Origin: Nostoc sphaeroides
GTDB lineage: Bacteria; Cyanobacteriota; Cyanobacteriia; Cyanobacteriales; Nostocaceae
Assembly: GCF_003443655.1 (NCBI RefSeq)
Contig: NZ_CP031941.1
Span: 429,501-493,500 of the forward strand
Direction: 5' to 3'
DNA: 64,000 nucleotides
In this document: positions 36,180-45,101 of the stretch, piece by piece
Numbering within the stretch: the first letter of the stretch is position 1
How the letters are laid out: each line of letters starts with the position of its first letter
Program-made: the position numbers and the translations under genes
The notes under the pieces: model-generated
Seen by the model: the letters and a program-made list of their open reading frames with translations, nothing else
Databases searched by the model: none
What the model was told of the DNA's origin: nothing

Positions 36180-37286
36180 TTACACCTCCCGCATTCCTAG
36201 ACCAAGTACGATCGCCAAGCCAGAGCGTTCCACCTGTGGATATTTCTCAGCGTCAACTTCCAACGACAAAGCGCCGATTGGATCTATTTGGGTAGTTGGC
36301 AAACTCAATCGTTGGGTAAAGAATTCATCTAGCTGTTGGAGTCCACCTCCTGGCCCAGCTAATATAATCTGCGCTACCTCCATATTTTCAGTTTGATTTA
36401 GGTAAAAATCGATGGAACGGCGCAGTTCATCCGTTAGTTCTCCCAATACTCTCAATATGGCTGCCATACCAGGATTGATTTCAGTAACCCCAGTTTTCCC
36501 GCCGTCTAGAGAAGTTGGGGGAATGACCATTCCGTGTAACAGTTCCATATCTCGTGATGTGGGTAAGCTCATTGCCCTTGCTAAGGCCATTTGCATTTGA
36601 TAAGTCCCGATTGGGACTGTGCGCGAAAATTGCGGCACTCCGTTAACGATGATGGCGATTTCTGTACTGTCGAACTCTATATCAACTAGCACTGCTGCTT
36701 CTTGCGGCCCAAATTGTCGCAATTGCTCACGAATAGTCCGAATCAGAGCAAAACTGTTAATTTCTAAAATATCGATTTGTAATCCTGCCTGCTCGAAGGT
36801 ACTTATATAGGTATCAGTAATTTCCTTACGAGTGGCAACCAAAAGCACCTCTACCTTTTCTATGCCATCCTCATCCATCTTGTACCCAAGTTTCTGATAA
36901 TCTACATCAGCCTCTTCACGAGGATAGGGTAAATATAAACCTGCTTCATGGTTGAGAACCATTTCTCGCAGTTCTTTATCATCTAACTCTGCTGGCACTG
37001 GTATAATCCGAACGATGGAATCTCGCCCTGGTACACCAGTGGCAACGCGAGAAGTTTTGATTTTGCTCTCAGTTAGCGCCTGTTGGATTAATTGCGCCAT
37101 TGCTGCGGGGTCGGTGATTTGACCATCGGTAACTACGCCTTCTGGAACTGCTACCGATGTAAAGGTTTCTAGCTTCAAGCCTTGACCCTGCTTGCGTAGC
37201 TGAACTACATTCACCCGTTCGGGAGCAAGTTCAATGCCGACCCCTTTTTTTGATTTGCTAAACAGACTTTTGAAGCTTTTTACCAC
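36180..37286 (-). CDS. pilM: Type IV pilus assembly protein PilM
   Basis: PilM is an actin/FtsA-like cytoplasmic ATPase-fold protein that holds PilN. Features are KKGVGIELAPERVNVVQL (phosphate-1 strand), VATGVPGRDSIVRIIPVP, and ILAGPGGGLQQLDEFF (phosphate-2/adenosine). The open frame continues upstream to an ATG at 37379, but that extension reads [20 protein letters not shown], a translated GGGCATT repeat; GTG at 37286 (VVKSFKSLFSK) matches the start of relatives and is preferred, giving 368 residues. First gene of pilMNOQ. Confidence 0.92.
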   Translation of the reverse strand: MVKSFKSLFSKSKKGVGIELAPERVNVVQLRKQGQGLKLETFTSVAVPEGVVTDGQITDPAAMAQLIQQALTESKIKTSRVATGVPGRDSIVRIIPVPAELDDKELREMVLNHEAGLYLPYPREEADVDYQKLGYKMDEDGIEKVEVLLVATRKEITDTYISTFEQAGLQIDILEINSFALIRTIREQLRQFGPQEAAVLVDIEFDSTEIAIIVNGVPQFSRTVPIGTYQMQMALARAMSLPTSRDMELLHGMVIPPTSLDGGKTGVTEINPGMAAILRVLGELTDELRRSIDFYLNQTENMEVAQIILAGPGGGLQQLDEFFTQRLSLPTTQIDPIGALSLEVDAEKYPQVERSGLAIVLGLGMREV

Positions 37287-37314
37287 AGTTGTGCCCGATG
37301 GACTGCTAAATTGA

Positions 37315-37463
37315 ATTGGGCATTGGGCATTGGGCATTGGGCATTGGGCATTGGGCATTGGGCATTGGGCATTGGGCATTAAGAAAACTTTTCTCTAGTC
37401 CCCAGTCCCCAGTCCCCAGTCCCTAGTCCCTAGTCCCTAGTCCCTAGTCCCTAGTCCCTAGTC
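37315..37463. repeat. STRR arrays upstream of pilM (TTGGGCA and CCCTAGT units)
   Basis: Nine or so TTGGGCA units (37315-37379) are followed by about nine CCCAGTC/CCCTAGT units (37397-37463). They lie in the probable 5' leader of the pil operon and create an optional in-frame start for pilM. Confidence 0.9.
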
Positions 37464-37553
37464 GCCTCTATTACGGGTAATTTATTTAGCCTATAATCTC
37501 GACAATTCTGATCTAAGCTTTTCACACTGAGCAAGCGTAAAAATACTGGGAAA

Positions 37554-38858
37554 ATGATTCAATTGCGAAAATTTAAACAACTTGTTGCTTTGACACTACT
37601 TGGCTTATTAACCAGTTGGATTGTAAGTTGCAGCACAAGTAATGTTGGTACAGGTACAAAACAGGCTACTTCAGGAGCGGCAACTATTGAGTTTTGGACG
37701 ATGCAACTCCAACCTCAATTTACCGACTACTTCAAAAGCCTAATTGCAAATTTTGAATCGCAAAATTCAGGTATAAAGATTAACTGGGTCGATGTACCTT
37801 GGGCAGCGATGGAGAACAAAATATTAACAGCTGTCTCAGCAAAAACGCCACCTGATGTAGTTAACCTAAATCCGGGTTTTGCTTCCCAACTTGCGGGACG
37901 AAATGCCTGGTTAGATTTAGATGCGAAAGTCCCAAACGATGTACGTTCCTCCTATCTACCGAATATCTGGCAATCTTGTACGCTTAATGGCAAGAGTTTT
38001 GGGATTCCCTGGTATCTCACCACACGGCTAACCATTTATAACACCGATTTATTAAAACAGGCAGGTATCAATAAACCGCCTGCAACCTACGCAGAATTGG
38101 CACAAGCAGCGCAACAAATTAAAGATAAAACTGGCAAATATGCTTTTTTTGTGACTTTTGTACCGCAAGATTCTGGTGAAGTGCTGGAATCTTTCGTGCA
38201 AATGGGGGTTACTTTAATAGATGCTGACGGGAAAGCAGCGTTTAATTCAGCACTAGGTAAGGCAGCGTTTCAGTATTGGGTAGACTTGTATAAAAAAGGC
38301 TTGCTTCCTAAAGAAGCTTTGACGCAAGGACATCGCCACGCGATTGATTTATACCAATCTGGAGAGACTGCGTTTCTAGCTTCTGGGCCAGAGTTTCTGA
38401 AAACGATCGCTAATAATGCCCCAAAAATTGCTCAAGCTACAGCAATAGCACCTCAACTCACTGGTGACACAGGTAAGAAAAATGTCGCGGTGATGAATAT
38501 GGTTATTCCCCGTGATAGTAAACAACCAGACGCCTCTGTTAAGTTTGCTTTATTTGTCACCAATGACGAAAATCAGTTAGCTTTTGCTAAAGCTGCAAAT
38601 GTCCTACCTTCTACAATCAAAGCATTATCTGATAGTTACTTTACAAATGTTCCAGCTAATGCTTCAACAATAGAAAAAGCGCGAGTTATCACTGCTAAAC
38701 AACTGCAACAGGCAGAAATATTAACTCCTACTTTGAAGGATTCCAAAAAACTGCAAAAGGCAGTTTACGAAAACTTGCAAGCAGCAATGTTAGGGCAGAA
38801 AACTGTGGATAAAGCTGTAGAGGATGCGGCGCAAGAGTGGAACAGTACTAGGAGTTAG
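37554..38858 (+). CDS. ABC transporter sugar-binding lipoprotein (family 1 solute-binding protein)
   Basis: The 434-residue protein is an extracellular solute-binding protein of the maltose/glycerol-phosphate type. LLGLLTSWIVSCS is a lipoprotein signal with its lipobox Cys at residue ~26. IEFWTMQLQPQFTDYFKSLI starts the mature domain, IKINWVDVPWAAMENKILTA and PPDVVNLNPGFASQLAGRNA are the conserved ligand-domain parts, and AFLASGPEFLKT the hinge region. No permease or ATPase gene is adjacent, so it must pair with a transporter elsewhere. It is divergent from the pil operon. Confidence 0.88.
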   Translation: MIQLRKFKQLVALTLLGLLTSWIVSCSTSNVGTGTKQATSGAATIEFWTMQLQPQFTDYFKSLIANFESQNSGIKINWVDVPWAAMENKILTAVSAKTPPDVVNLNPGFASQLAGRNAWLDLDAKVPNDVRSSYLPNIWQSCTLNGKSFGIPWYLTTRLTIYNTDLLKQAGINKPPATYAELAQAAQQIKDKTGKYAFFVTFVPQDSGEVLESFVQMGVTLIDADGKAAFNSALGKAAFQYWVDLYKKGLLPKEALTQGHRHAIDLYQSGETAFLASGPEFLKTIANNAPKIAQATAIAPQLTGDTGKKNVAVMNMVIPRDSKQPDASVKFALFVTNDENQLAFAKAANVLPSTIKALSDSYFTNVPANASTIEKARVITAKQLQQAEILTPTLKDSKKLQKAVYENLQAAMLGQKTVDKAVEDAAQEWNSTRS

Positions 38859-38893
38859 TACAATACGGTTCGGATAAGACTCGATCCCCCCAA

Positions 38894-38912
38894 CCCCCCT
38901 TAAAAAGGGGGG
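38894..38912. terminator. Hairpin between convergent genes
   Basis: CCCCCCTT, AAA, AAGGGGGG forms an 8-bp GC stem (38894-38912), between the 3' ends of the solute-binding gene and the FG-GAP gene. It could stop transcription from both sides, though neither strand has a long T run. An AATACGGTTCGGATAAG repeat precedes it. Confidence 0.4.
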
Positions 38913-38944
38913 CTAAAAGTTTGAAAAAGGGTGTCTTGGACGAA

Positions 38945-41413
38945 CTACGCTTGCACCACAAAATTTAATGCCGTAAGAGTTGGCGCACCAGTTAGAGTCG
39001 CAAATAGACCACCGCTACCAAAACCAGCCGCGCTGCCATTTTGGTTGTAGAACAACTGCCCACTCACAGGATCGTAGACAATTTTTGCCGTGCTAGTCCC
39101 TGCTGAAGAAGTGATTTCAAAATCACTGTTGTTACTAAAACTTGCTCCCGCAGTTGAAGCGATCGCACTAAAAGTAGTTTTATCCAGGATAATTTGATCG
39201 CCTTGGGAACTCTTAAAGTCAGCGATCGCATCTACACCAACACCACTCAGGGCAAAAGCAGCATCGGTGTTGTAAAGGAATTTGTCAGCACCCGTACCAC
39301 CGACAAGAGTATCATTACCTCCTCCACCGATGAGAATATCATCGCCTGACCCGCCCCGCAACAGGTCATTACCACTGTTGCCATTGATAATGTCGTTACC
39401 CCCTTGACCATTAATCACATCATCTGAGTTGTCAAAACCTGCGATGTTATTGTTTAAGTCATTGAGGAAGGTGACAGTGTTTTTGTTGAATAGCGTAGTT
39501 TGAGTGGAATTGGCATTAATTACATCAAAGCTGTCGGCGATGCTGTTTTGCCCATCAAACAGGATATTGCCGAGTGCACGTCTTGGAAAATTTGCTGGCA
39601 GGTTATCCAGGTTTTCTAAGAGGAAGTTTTGCAGAGTTACTTTGGTGGATGCCACATTTTCAAAGGTGACTTCTAAGTTGTTACCATTTTGAGTTAGTTG
39701 CAGATTTTGGGCAGTGAATCCCGAACCGATAAATTGCAGCGTATCAACTTTGGCAATCACAGCTGATGATGGGTTTGAGCCTTTACCTATGCCACCAAAA
39801 TCGGTGATGATGTCATTGCCATCCCCAGAGCGAAACACAAACTGATCTTGACCGCCGTTGCCTGTTAGGGTATCACTACCAGCATTGCCGTCGATGATGT
39901 TGTTGCCAATTGTGCCGACAAGAGTATCTGTACCAGCAGTTGCCGTCAGGTTAATAGTGCTGCCCCTGCCGATATTCTTCCCCCCAAATACCACGTAGCT
40001 CTGCCCTGAAGAGTCGCCGTTGGGGTCGGCATCAGGTGCCCCGATAATCAGGTCAGCGATGCCGTCTGAGTTGATGTCTCCCGCACTGCTGACAGAATAG
40101 CGTGAGATGTCACCCGCATTGATGCCGTTGATGGCGAAGCCGTTAGCGCCGTTGAGGCTTGAAAGGTTGAGTTGGGCGCTAAAGCCTGTGCTTGTGCCAA
40201 ATACCACGTAGCTCGCATTCCGTGCGCCGATAATCAGGTCAGCGATGCCGTCTGAGTTGATGTCTCCCGCACTGCTGACAGACGAGCCTGATTCGTCACC
40301 TTTATTGCCGTTGATGGCGAAGCCGTTAGCGCCGTTGAGGCTTGAAAGGTTGAGTTGGGCGCTAAAGCCTGTGCTTTTGCCAAATACCACGTAGCTCTGC
40401 CCTGATAAGTGGCCGTTGGGGGAGGCAAAGAGTGCGCCGATAATTAGGTCAGCGATGCCGTCTGAGTTGACATCTCCGGCACTGCTGACAGAATAGCGTG
40501 AGATGTCACCCGCATTGATGCCGTTGATGGCGAAGCCGTTAGCGCCGTTGAGGCTTGAAAGGTTGAGTTGGGCGCTAAAGCCTGTGCTTTTGCCAAATAC
40601 CACGTAGCTCGCATTCCGTGCGCCGATAATCAGGTCAGCGATGCCGTCTGAGTTGATGTCTCCCGCACTGCTGACAGAATAGCCTGAGTAGCTACCATCC
40701 TTGATGCCGTTAATGGCGAAGCCGTTAGCGCCGTTGAGGCTTGAAAGGTTGAGTTGGGCGCTAAAGCCTGTGCTTTTGCCAAATACCACGTAGCTCTGCC
40801 TCTGCCCTGAATATTCGCCGTTTAAGCCGGCATAGGGTGCGCCGATAATCAGGTCAGCGATGCCGTCTGAGTTGATGTCTCCCGCACTGCTGACAGAATA
40901 GCCTGAGTAGCTACCATCCTTGATGCCGTTGATGGCGAAGCCGTTAGCGCCGTTGAGGCTTGAAAGGTTGAGTTGGGCGCTAAAGCCTGTGCTTTTGCCA
41001 AATACCACGTAGCTCTGCCCTGAATTGGAGCCGTTGGGGTCGGCAAAGGGTGCGCCGATAATCAGGTCAGCGATGCCGTCTGAGTTGATGTCTCCCGCAC
41101 TGCTGACAGAAATGCCTGAGATGTCACCTTTATTTATGCCGTTGATAGCGAAGCCGTTAGCGCCATTGAGGCTTGAAAGGTTGAGTTGGGCGCTAAAGCC
41201 TGTGCTCTTGCCAAATACCACGTAGCTCTGCCCTGAAAGTAAGCCGTTGGGTTCGGCTAAAAATGCGCCGATAATCAGGTCAGCGATGCCATCTGAGTTG
41301 ACATCTCCGGCACTGCTGACAGAGACGCCTGACCGGTCACCCCCCGCGATGCCGTTTATAGCGAAGCCATTGGTGCCGTTAAGGTCAGAGAGATTCAATG
41401 ATGAATTAACCAT
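38945..41413 (-). CDS. FG-GAP beta-propeller protein with RTX calcium-binding repeats
   Basis: The 822-residue protein has seven FG-GAP/integrin-alpha-like repeats in residues ~1-470, each with NGFAINGI, SSAGDINSDGIADLIIGA and SYVVFGKSTGFSAQ; the D-x-N-x-D-G-x-x-D loop binds calcium. Units 4 and 6 lack the ~10-residue piece before SYVVFG. Then come two RTX-type (GGxGxD) blocks, NIIDGNAGSDTLTGNGGQDQ and NDLLRGGSGDDILIGGGGND. There is no N-terminal signal, so type I secretion via the C-terminus is likely; probable role in adhesion or sheath structure. The repeats are nearly identical in DNA, implying recent duplication. Confidence 0.88.
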   Translation of the reverse strand: MVNSSLNLSDLNGTNGFAINGIAGGDRSGVSVSSAGDVNSDGIADLIIGAFLAEPNGLLSGQSYVVFGKSTGFSAQLNLSSLNGANGFAINGINKGDISGISVSSAGDINSDGIADLIIGAPFADPNGSNSGQSYVVFGKSTGFSAQLNLSSLNGANGFAINGIKDGSYSGYSVSSAGDINSDGIADLIIGAPYAGLNGEYSGQRQSYVVFGKSTGFSAQLNLSSLNGANGFAINGIKDGSYSGYSVSSAGDINSDGIADLIIGARNASYVVFGKSTGFSAQLNLSSLNGANGFAINGINAGDISRYSVSSAGDVNSDGIADLIIGALFASPNGHLSGQSYVVFGKSTGFSAQLNLSSLNGANGFAINGNKGDESGSSVSSAGDINSDGIADLIIGARNASYVVFGTSTGFSAQLNLSSLNGANGFAINGINAGDISRYSVSSAGDINSDGIADLIIGAPDADPNGDSSGQSYVVFGGKNIGRGSTINLTATAGTDTLVGTIGNNIIDGNAGSDTLTGNGGQDQFVFRSGDGNDIITDFGGIGKGSNPSSAVIAKVDTLQFIGSGFTAQNLQLTQNGNNLEVTFENVASTKVTLQNFLLENLDNLPANFPRRALGNILFDGQNSIADSFDVINANSTQTTLFNKNTVTFLNDLNNNIAGFDNSDDVINGQGGNDIINGNSGNDLLRGGSGDDILIGGGGNDTLVGGTGADKFLYNTDAAFALSGVGVDAIADFKSSQGDQIILDKTTFSAIASTAGASFSNNSDFEITSSAGTSTAKIVYDPVSGQLFYNQNGSAAGFGSGGLFATLTGAPTLTALNFVVQA

Positions 41414-41977
41414 GATTTTCTCATGTATTGGTAATAATTTAGGAAGTCGAGAGCCTTGGTAAATGGAATTGGCGGCTACACAAAGTCTTTTTGCCTGCGC
41501 GGACTCACAAAAAATTCCCGTTTTGAAACCTGCTTTTGTGCAGCGTCCCCTTTGTAATTCGTAATTCGTAATACTCGTATGCAGGCAACAAGGAAGCTAC
41601 GTAATTCGTAATTAGGAAGTTTAATCACGAATTACAAGGCTTACAACTACCAGTTGTATTGATAGCGGTCTTTTGGTGTCAGCTAGTCAACGGATTTGAC
41701 TTTGTAAGCAAAAATTACTTTGATAACCGTTAAACCACTTAAATATTCTGATGAATGTCTAAATATTGTCAATAGGCTAAGTGTAATTCTGATCACAAGG
41801 CAGGAGGCACTTATCTAAACCCCATAAATTTAATTCGCAATTCGCAATTCGCAATTCGCAATTCGCAATTAAACTAAGCCCGACACTAGGGGTGGGGTTT
41901 TTACCTACCTTGAGATACAAGTATTTTTTCGCCCACAAGGAGCGAGATTTTGAACCTTTACTTTTTTGATGAAACTT
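41414..41977. other. Intergenic region upstream of the FG-GAP gene
   Basis: About 560 AT-rich bases without a gene. They contain GTAATTCGTAATTCGTAA units near 41555-41620 and AATTCGC units near 41830-41870. The promoter of the FG-GAP gene is presumably near 41430-41500; no motif was recognised. Confidence 0.5.
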
Positions 41978-41982
41978 AAATT

Positions 41983-42129
41983 AACGTGAGTTCAATAGAT
42001 TCTGAAGAACTCCGCTTCCATTCCTCTCCCCGAAACGGAGAGAGGCTTAAGAACCAAATTTTTGCGTTGCTTCTCCCTTTCCGCTTCGGAGAGGGAGGTT
42101 GGGAGGAAGAGGTCTGTCGAATTCACGTT
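41983..42129. mobile_element. MITE with AAATT target duplication
   Basis: The 147-base segment starts AACGTGAGTTC and ends GAATTCACGTT, near-perfect 11-base inverted repeats. AAATT is present directly outside both ends (41978-41982 and 42130-42134). Two internal hairpins occur: CTCTCCCCGAAACGGAGAG and CTCCCTTTCCGCTTCGGAG. No coding frame. Confidence 0.65.
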
Positions 42130-42298
42130 AAATTACTTGTGTGAGTGATAATACACCAACACCTGTCTTAAGCCGCTTCTCTACGAGATGCTCCGCGTTT
42201 GCGTCTACATAAATTGCCGCTACAGCTTGAAGATGCGCCTAAATCCTGTAGGCGCATCTTCAAAAATAAATGGCGTTAGTATCTCAACTTTGAACATT

Positions 42299-42531
42299 TG
42301 CAGCAAATACTTTAACCTTTGCAGCAAATGTTATTCCATGTATAAGAAAGGCTTAAGTATTTCCAAGAAAGGTATAATCATTTGCTGCAAAGACTTTAAC
42401 CTTTGCAACAAATACTCTTCCATGTATAAGAAAGGCTTAAGTATTTGTAGGAAAGGTATAATCATTTGCTGCAAAGACTTTAACCTTTGCAACAAATACT
42501 CTTCCATGTATAAGAAAGGCTTAAGCAATTG
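42299..42531. repeat. 84-bp tandem repeat, about 2.7 copies
   Basis: The unit beginning CATGTATAAGAAAGGCTTAAG recurs at 42337, 42421 and 42505, a period of 84 bases (28 codons). Each unit also contains shorter internal TTTGCAGCAAA-like repeats. Because 84 is a multiple of three, frames stay open on both strands: plus gives MYKKGLSISKKGIIICCKDF, minus gives a leucine-rich LLKPFLYMEEYLLQRLKSLQ. Neither is called as a gene. It directly follows the folC stop. Confidence 0.85.
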
Positions 42532-42537
42532 CAACAA

Positions 42538-43833
42538 TCATTGTAGTGAACTTATAGATATAGCTGTTGCTAAAAAATCGCCTACTAAATAAAGGGAACC
42601 GCATAAAACGATTAAATCGTCTGTGGTTGAGGTTGCGGTTTCTAGTGCTGTGAATAAATCTGGATGGATTTGGCGATCGCTTAATTGTGGACAGAGGCTG
42701 TAAGCTAAGTTTGCTAAGTAGTCTAAATCAGCAGAAGTCCTACCTGGCCAAGATTCTATTGGGATTGGTACTAAAAAAAGGCGATCGCCTGGGCGCAGTA
42801 GGGCGCTAAAAATATCAGCATGATCTTTATCGGAAAACATTCCCATAACCCAGTTGACTGGCTTGGGGTTAACTGCATCTAAGCTATCGACATACTGGCG
42901 CAGAACTTGGGCGGCGGCGGTATTATGAGCGCCATCAAGTAATAATTTATGCTTGTTCCAAGTAACCCATTGCATCCGCCCCGGCCATTTAGTTTTTGCC
43001 ATACCGTTAGTTATGGCTTTTTCAGAAATCTGCCAACCCTGTTGTTGGAGAATTTCTAAAGCTGCTATTGCCAAAGCTGAATTTGCTAATTGAATTTGTC
43101 CGGCTAATGGCAAAGGGTATTTAATTAAGTTTGAATTTTGAATTGTTTCATATTCTGCCCATCCTGTAGCGATTTGACGGGCGGGTTGAGGCGTAAAAAT
43201 CGGGCATTGTAATTCTAAAGCACGCGATCGCACAACTTTCTCTGCCTCTGGTGGCAATGCTCCAACCACAACGGGGCATCCACGTTTAAGAATACCTGCT
43301 TTTTCTCTAGCAATATCAGCAATAGTAGGGCCAAGTTGCTGCCAGTGTTCCCGGCTAATGGAAGTTATAACCGTAACCAAAGGTTCCAAGCAGACATTCG
43401 TAGCGTCTAAGCGCCCTCCTAGCCCGACTTCTATCACAGCCACATCGACTTGCTGCTGGGCAAAATATAACCAAGCAGCCGCCGTAATTACTTCAAACTG
43501 AGTTGCCGATTCGTCTTCAGGGCGAATAACCGCTTGGACTTTTTCTAATAATTGACTCAATTCCTCAGAAGAAATTGGCTGTTCATTCAAACAAATACGT
43601 TCTGTCCAATCAACTAAATGGGGGGAAATATAACGTCCTGTACGATAACCAGCCTCAGTGAGTACCGAGGAAAGATAGGCACAGACAGAACCTTTACCAT
43701 TAGTGCCAGCAACATGAATTACCGGGACTTGCTGATGAGGATTACCAAGATTTGCTAAAAGGTTGAGGATGCGATCGAGTCCTAGATGGACACCAAAGCG
43801 TTGCAGAGGTTGTATTACAGAATCGATATTCAA
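42538..43833 (-). CDS. folC: Folylpolyglutamate synthase / dihydrofolate synthase
   Basis: FolC adds glutamate to dihydropteroate and folates in an ATP-dependent Mur-ligase-type reaction. The 431-residue protein has the ATP loop HVAGTNGKGSVCAYLSSVL (residues ~40-58), ISPHLVDWTERI, VEVGLGGRLDATN, SREHWQQLGPTIADIAREKAG and LLDGAHNTAAAQVLRQY, the ligase-domain signature. Length is typical. The upstream spacer contains short repeats and psbY on the same strand. Confidence 0.94.
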   Translation of the reverse strand: MNIDSVIQPLQRFGVHLGLDRILNLLANLGNPHQQVPVIHVAGTNGKGSVCAYLSSVLTEAGYRTGRYISPHLVDWTERICLNEQPISSEELSQLLEKVQAVIRPEDESATQFEVITAAAWLYFAQQQVDVAVIEVGLGGRLDATNVCLEPLVTVITSISREHWQQLGPTIADIAREKAGILKRGCPVVVGALPPEAEKVVRSRALELQCPIFTPQPARQIATGWAEYETIQNSNLIKYPLPLAGQIQLANSALAIAALEILQQQGWQISEKAITNGMAKTKWPGRMQWVTWNKHKLLLDGAHNTAAAQVLRQYVDSLDAVNPKPVNWVMGMFSDKDHADIFSALLRPGDRLFLVPIPIESWPGRTSADLDYLANLAYSLCPQLSDRQIHPDLFTALETATSTTDDLIVLCGSLYLVGDFLATAISISSLQ

Positions 43834-43965
43834 GGAATGGGGAGTGGTGAATGGGGAATGGGGAGTGGGGGGATGAGGGAGATAAGGGAGAAATAAGCAA
43901 TGCCCAATACTTCGGCTTCGCTCAGTACAAGTGCCCCATGCCCAATCCCCGATTAATGAATGAAT

Positions 43966-44091
43966 TTAGGCTTCTCTATCCAAAAAGCCTTGAATTTGTC
44001 TTAAAGCCGCAGCGCCAATATTAAACACTGCCCAGCTAGCGGCGATCGCAACTGGTGCTAAAACGATCGCTATCCGGTAATCGATATCCAT
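43966..44091 (-). CDS. psbY: Photosystem II protein Y
   Basis: This 41-residue protein is a single-span subunit at the edge of photosystem II, near cytochrome b559. It starts [20 protein letters not shown], continues [18 protein letters not shown] and ends with REA. One membrane helix (about residues 7-30) with a conserved W and the PsbY pattern VLxPVxxAxxWAxxNI followed by a basic amphipathic end identify it. It was too small for a length-based gene search. It lies alone between folC and the gamma-carbonic-anhydrase-like gene, with two HIP1 sites inside or near it. Confidence 0.88.
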   Translation of the reverse strand: MDIDYRIAIVLAPVAIAASWAVFNIGAAALRQIQGFLDREA

Positions 44092-44277
44092 ATCTAGAAC
44101 CCCTCTCTTAAGTAGAAATTAAAGTTTTGTCAACTGCTCTCATTTTTATTTTTAGCTGAAGTGGGCAACTTTTCCAAGTAGATATGTAAAGAATGATTAA
44201 ATTATGGGGTATTGGGCATTGGGCATCGCTGAAGACTCAATAGTTCTTCTTCCCCTGCCTCCCCTGCTCCCTCATCC

Positions 44278-44337
44278 CCCACTCCCCACTCCCCACTCCC
44301 CACTCCCCACTCCCCACTCCCCACTCCCCACTCCCTA
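44278..44337. repeat. STRR array (CCCCACT units)
   Basis: About eight CCCCACT heptamers run into the stop codon of the next minus-strand gene at 44335. Same class as the other heptamer arrays in the window. Confidence 0.9.
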
Positions 44338-44862
44338 AGACTTCTTAAACCCAATATCAGTACCCTTCCCAGCATGAACTAAAGCTAATTTTTGGTAACG
44401 TTTAGCGTGTTCAATGAGTTCTGCGGCTTGAATTTCTGTTACTTGGCGTAATACTTTGCCAGGAATGCCCAGAACTAGGGACAAGGGGGGTACATCCTTG
44501 GTTACCACAGCACCAGCACCGATAATGCTACCAGCGCCCACTCTTACCCCGTCTAAAATCACTGCGCCTATGCCAATCAAACTTCCACGCTCAATGTAAG
44601 CGGAATGTATCACAGCGCGATGTCCTACGGTCACATGATCTTCTAAAATTGTGGGAAAACCAGGATCGCCATGTAAAATTGCACCATCCTGAATATTTGT
44701 GCATTCGCCAATTTCAATTCGTTCTACATCTCCCCTAACCACTGCTCCATACCAAATGCTCACCCCTGCTGCTATATTTACCGAACCCATAACAACAGCA
44801 TTGGCTGCGATGAAGGCAGCTTGAGAAAAATCAGGAGATGTCCAGTAAGAAGCGGTAGACAC
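44335..44862 (-). CDS. Gamma-carbonic-anhydrase-like hexapeptide repeat protein
   Basis: The protein forms a left-handed beta-helix of the LbetaH/gamma-CA class: [56 protein letters not shown] and [13 protein letters not shown] (zinc-ligand histidines) are standard, and [20 protein letters not shown] is the C-terminal helix. Such YrdA/CcmM-like proteins bind zinc; carbonic anhydrase activity is variable and not assured. The frame continues to 44928, but GTG at 44862 (VSTASYW) matches where relatives start and is preferred; the extension overlaps the promoter region. Confidence 0.85.
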   Translation of the reverse strand: MSTASYWTSPDFSQAAFIAANAVVMGSVNIAAGVSIWYGAVVRGDVERIEIGECTNIQDGAILHGDPGFPTILEDHVTVGHRAVIHSAYIERGSLIGIGAVILDGVRVGAGSIIGAGAVVTKDVPPLSLVLGIPGKVLRQVTEIQAAELIEHAKRYQKLALVHAGKGTDIGFKKS

Positions 44863-45101
44863 GATAGAATATGAATATGGTACCCAGGAACACTGGAGAA
44901 ACTCCAACCTTTGAGGCTGGTTGCACAACTAGGATATCACAGCGTCAAGCCTCTACACTGAGGAAAACACTAGTGAATAATGTTCCTGCCGCAACTCCGT
45001 GTCTGTGCAGCAGTGACCAAGTAACCCAAAGTGATGGAGCTAAAGTGTATAATAAAATACACTAGCGCTGGTGAAGACAAAATTATGTTTGTACGCACTT
45101 C

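Noticed and set aside
42188-42592. 134-codon plus-strand frame over the 84-bp repeat
   Set aside because: It overlaps the folC 3' end and is low-complexity repeat translation; no family, no good start.
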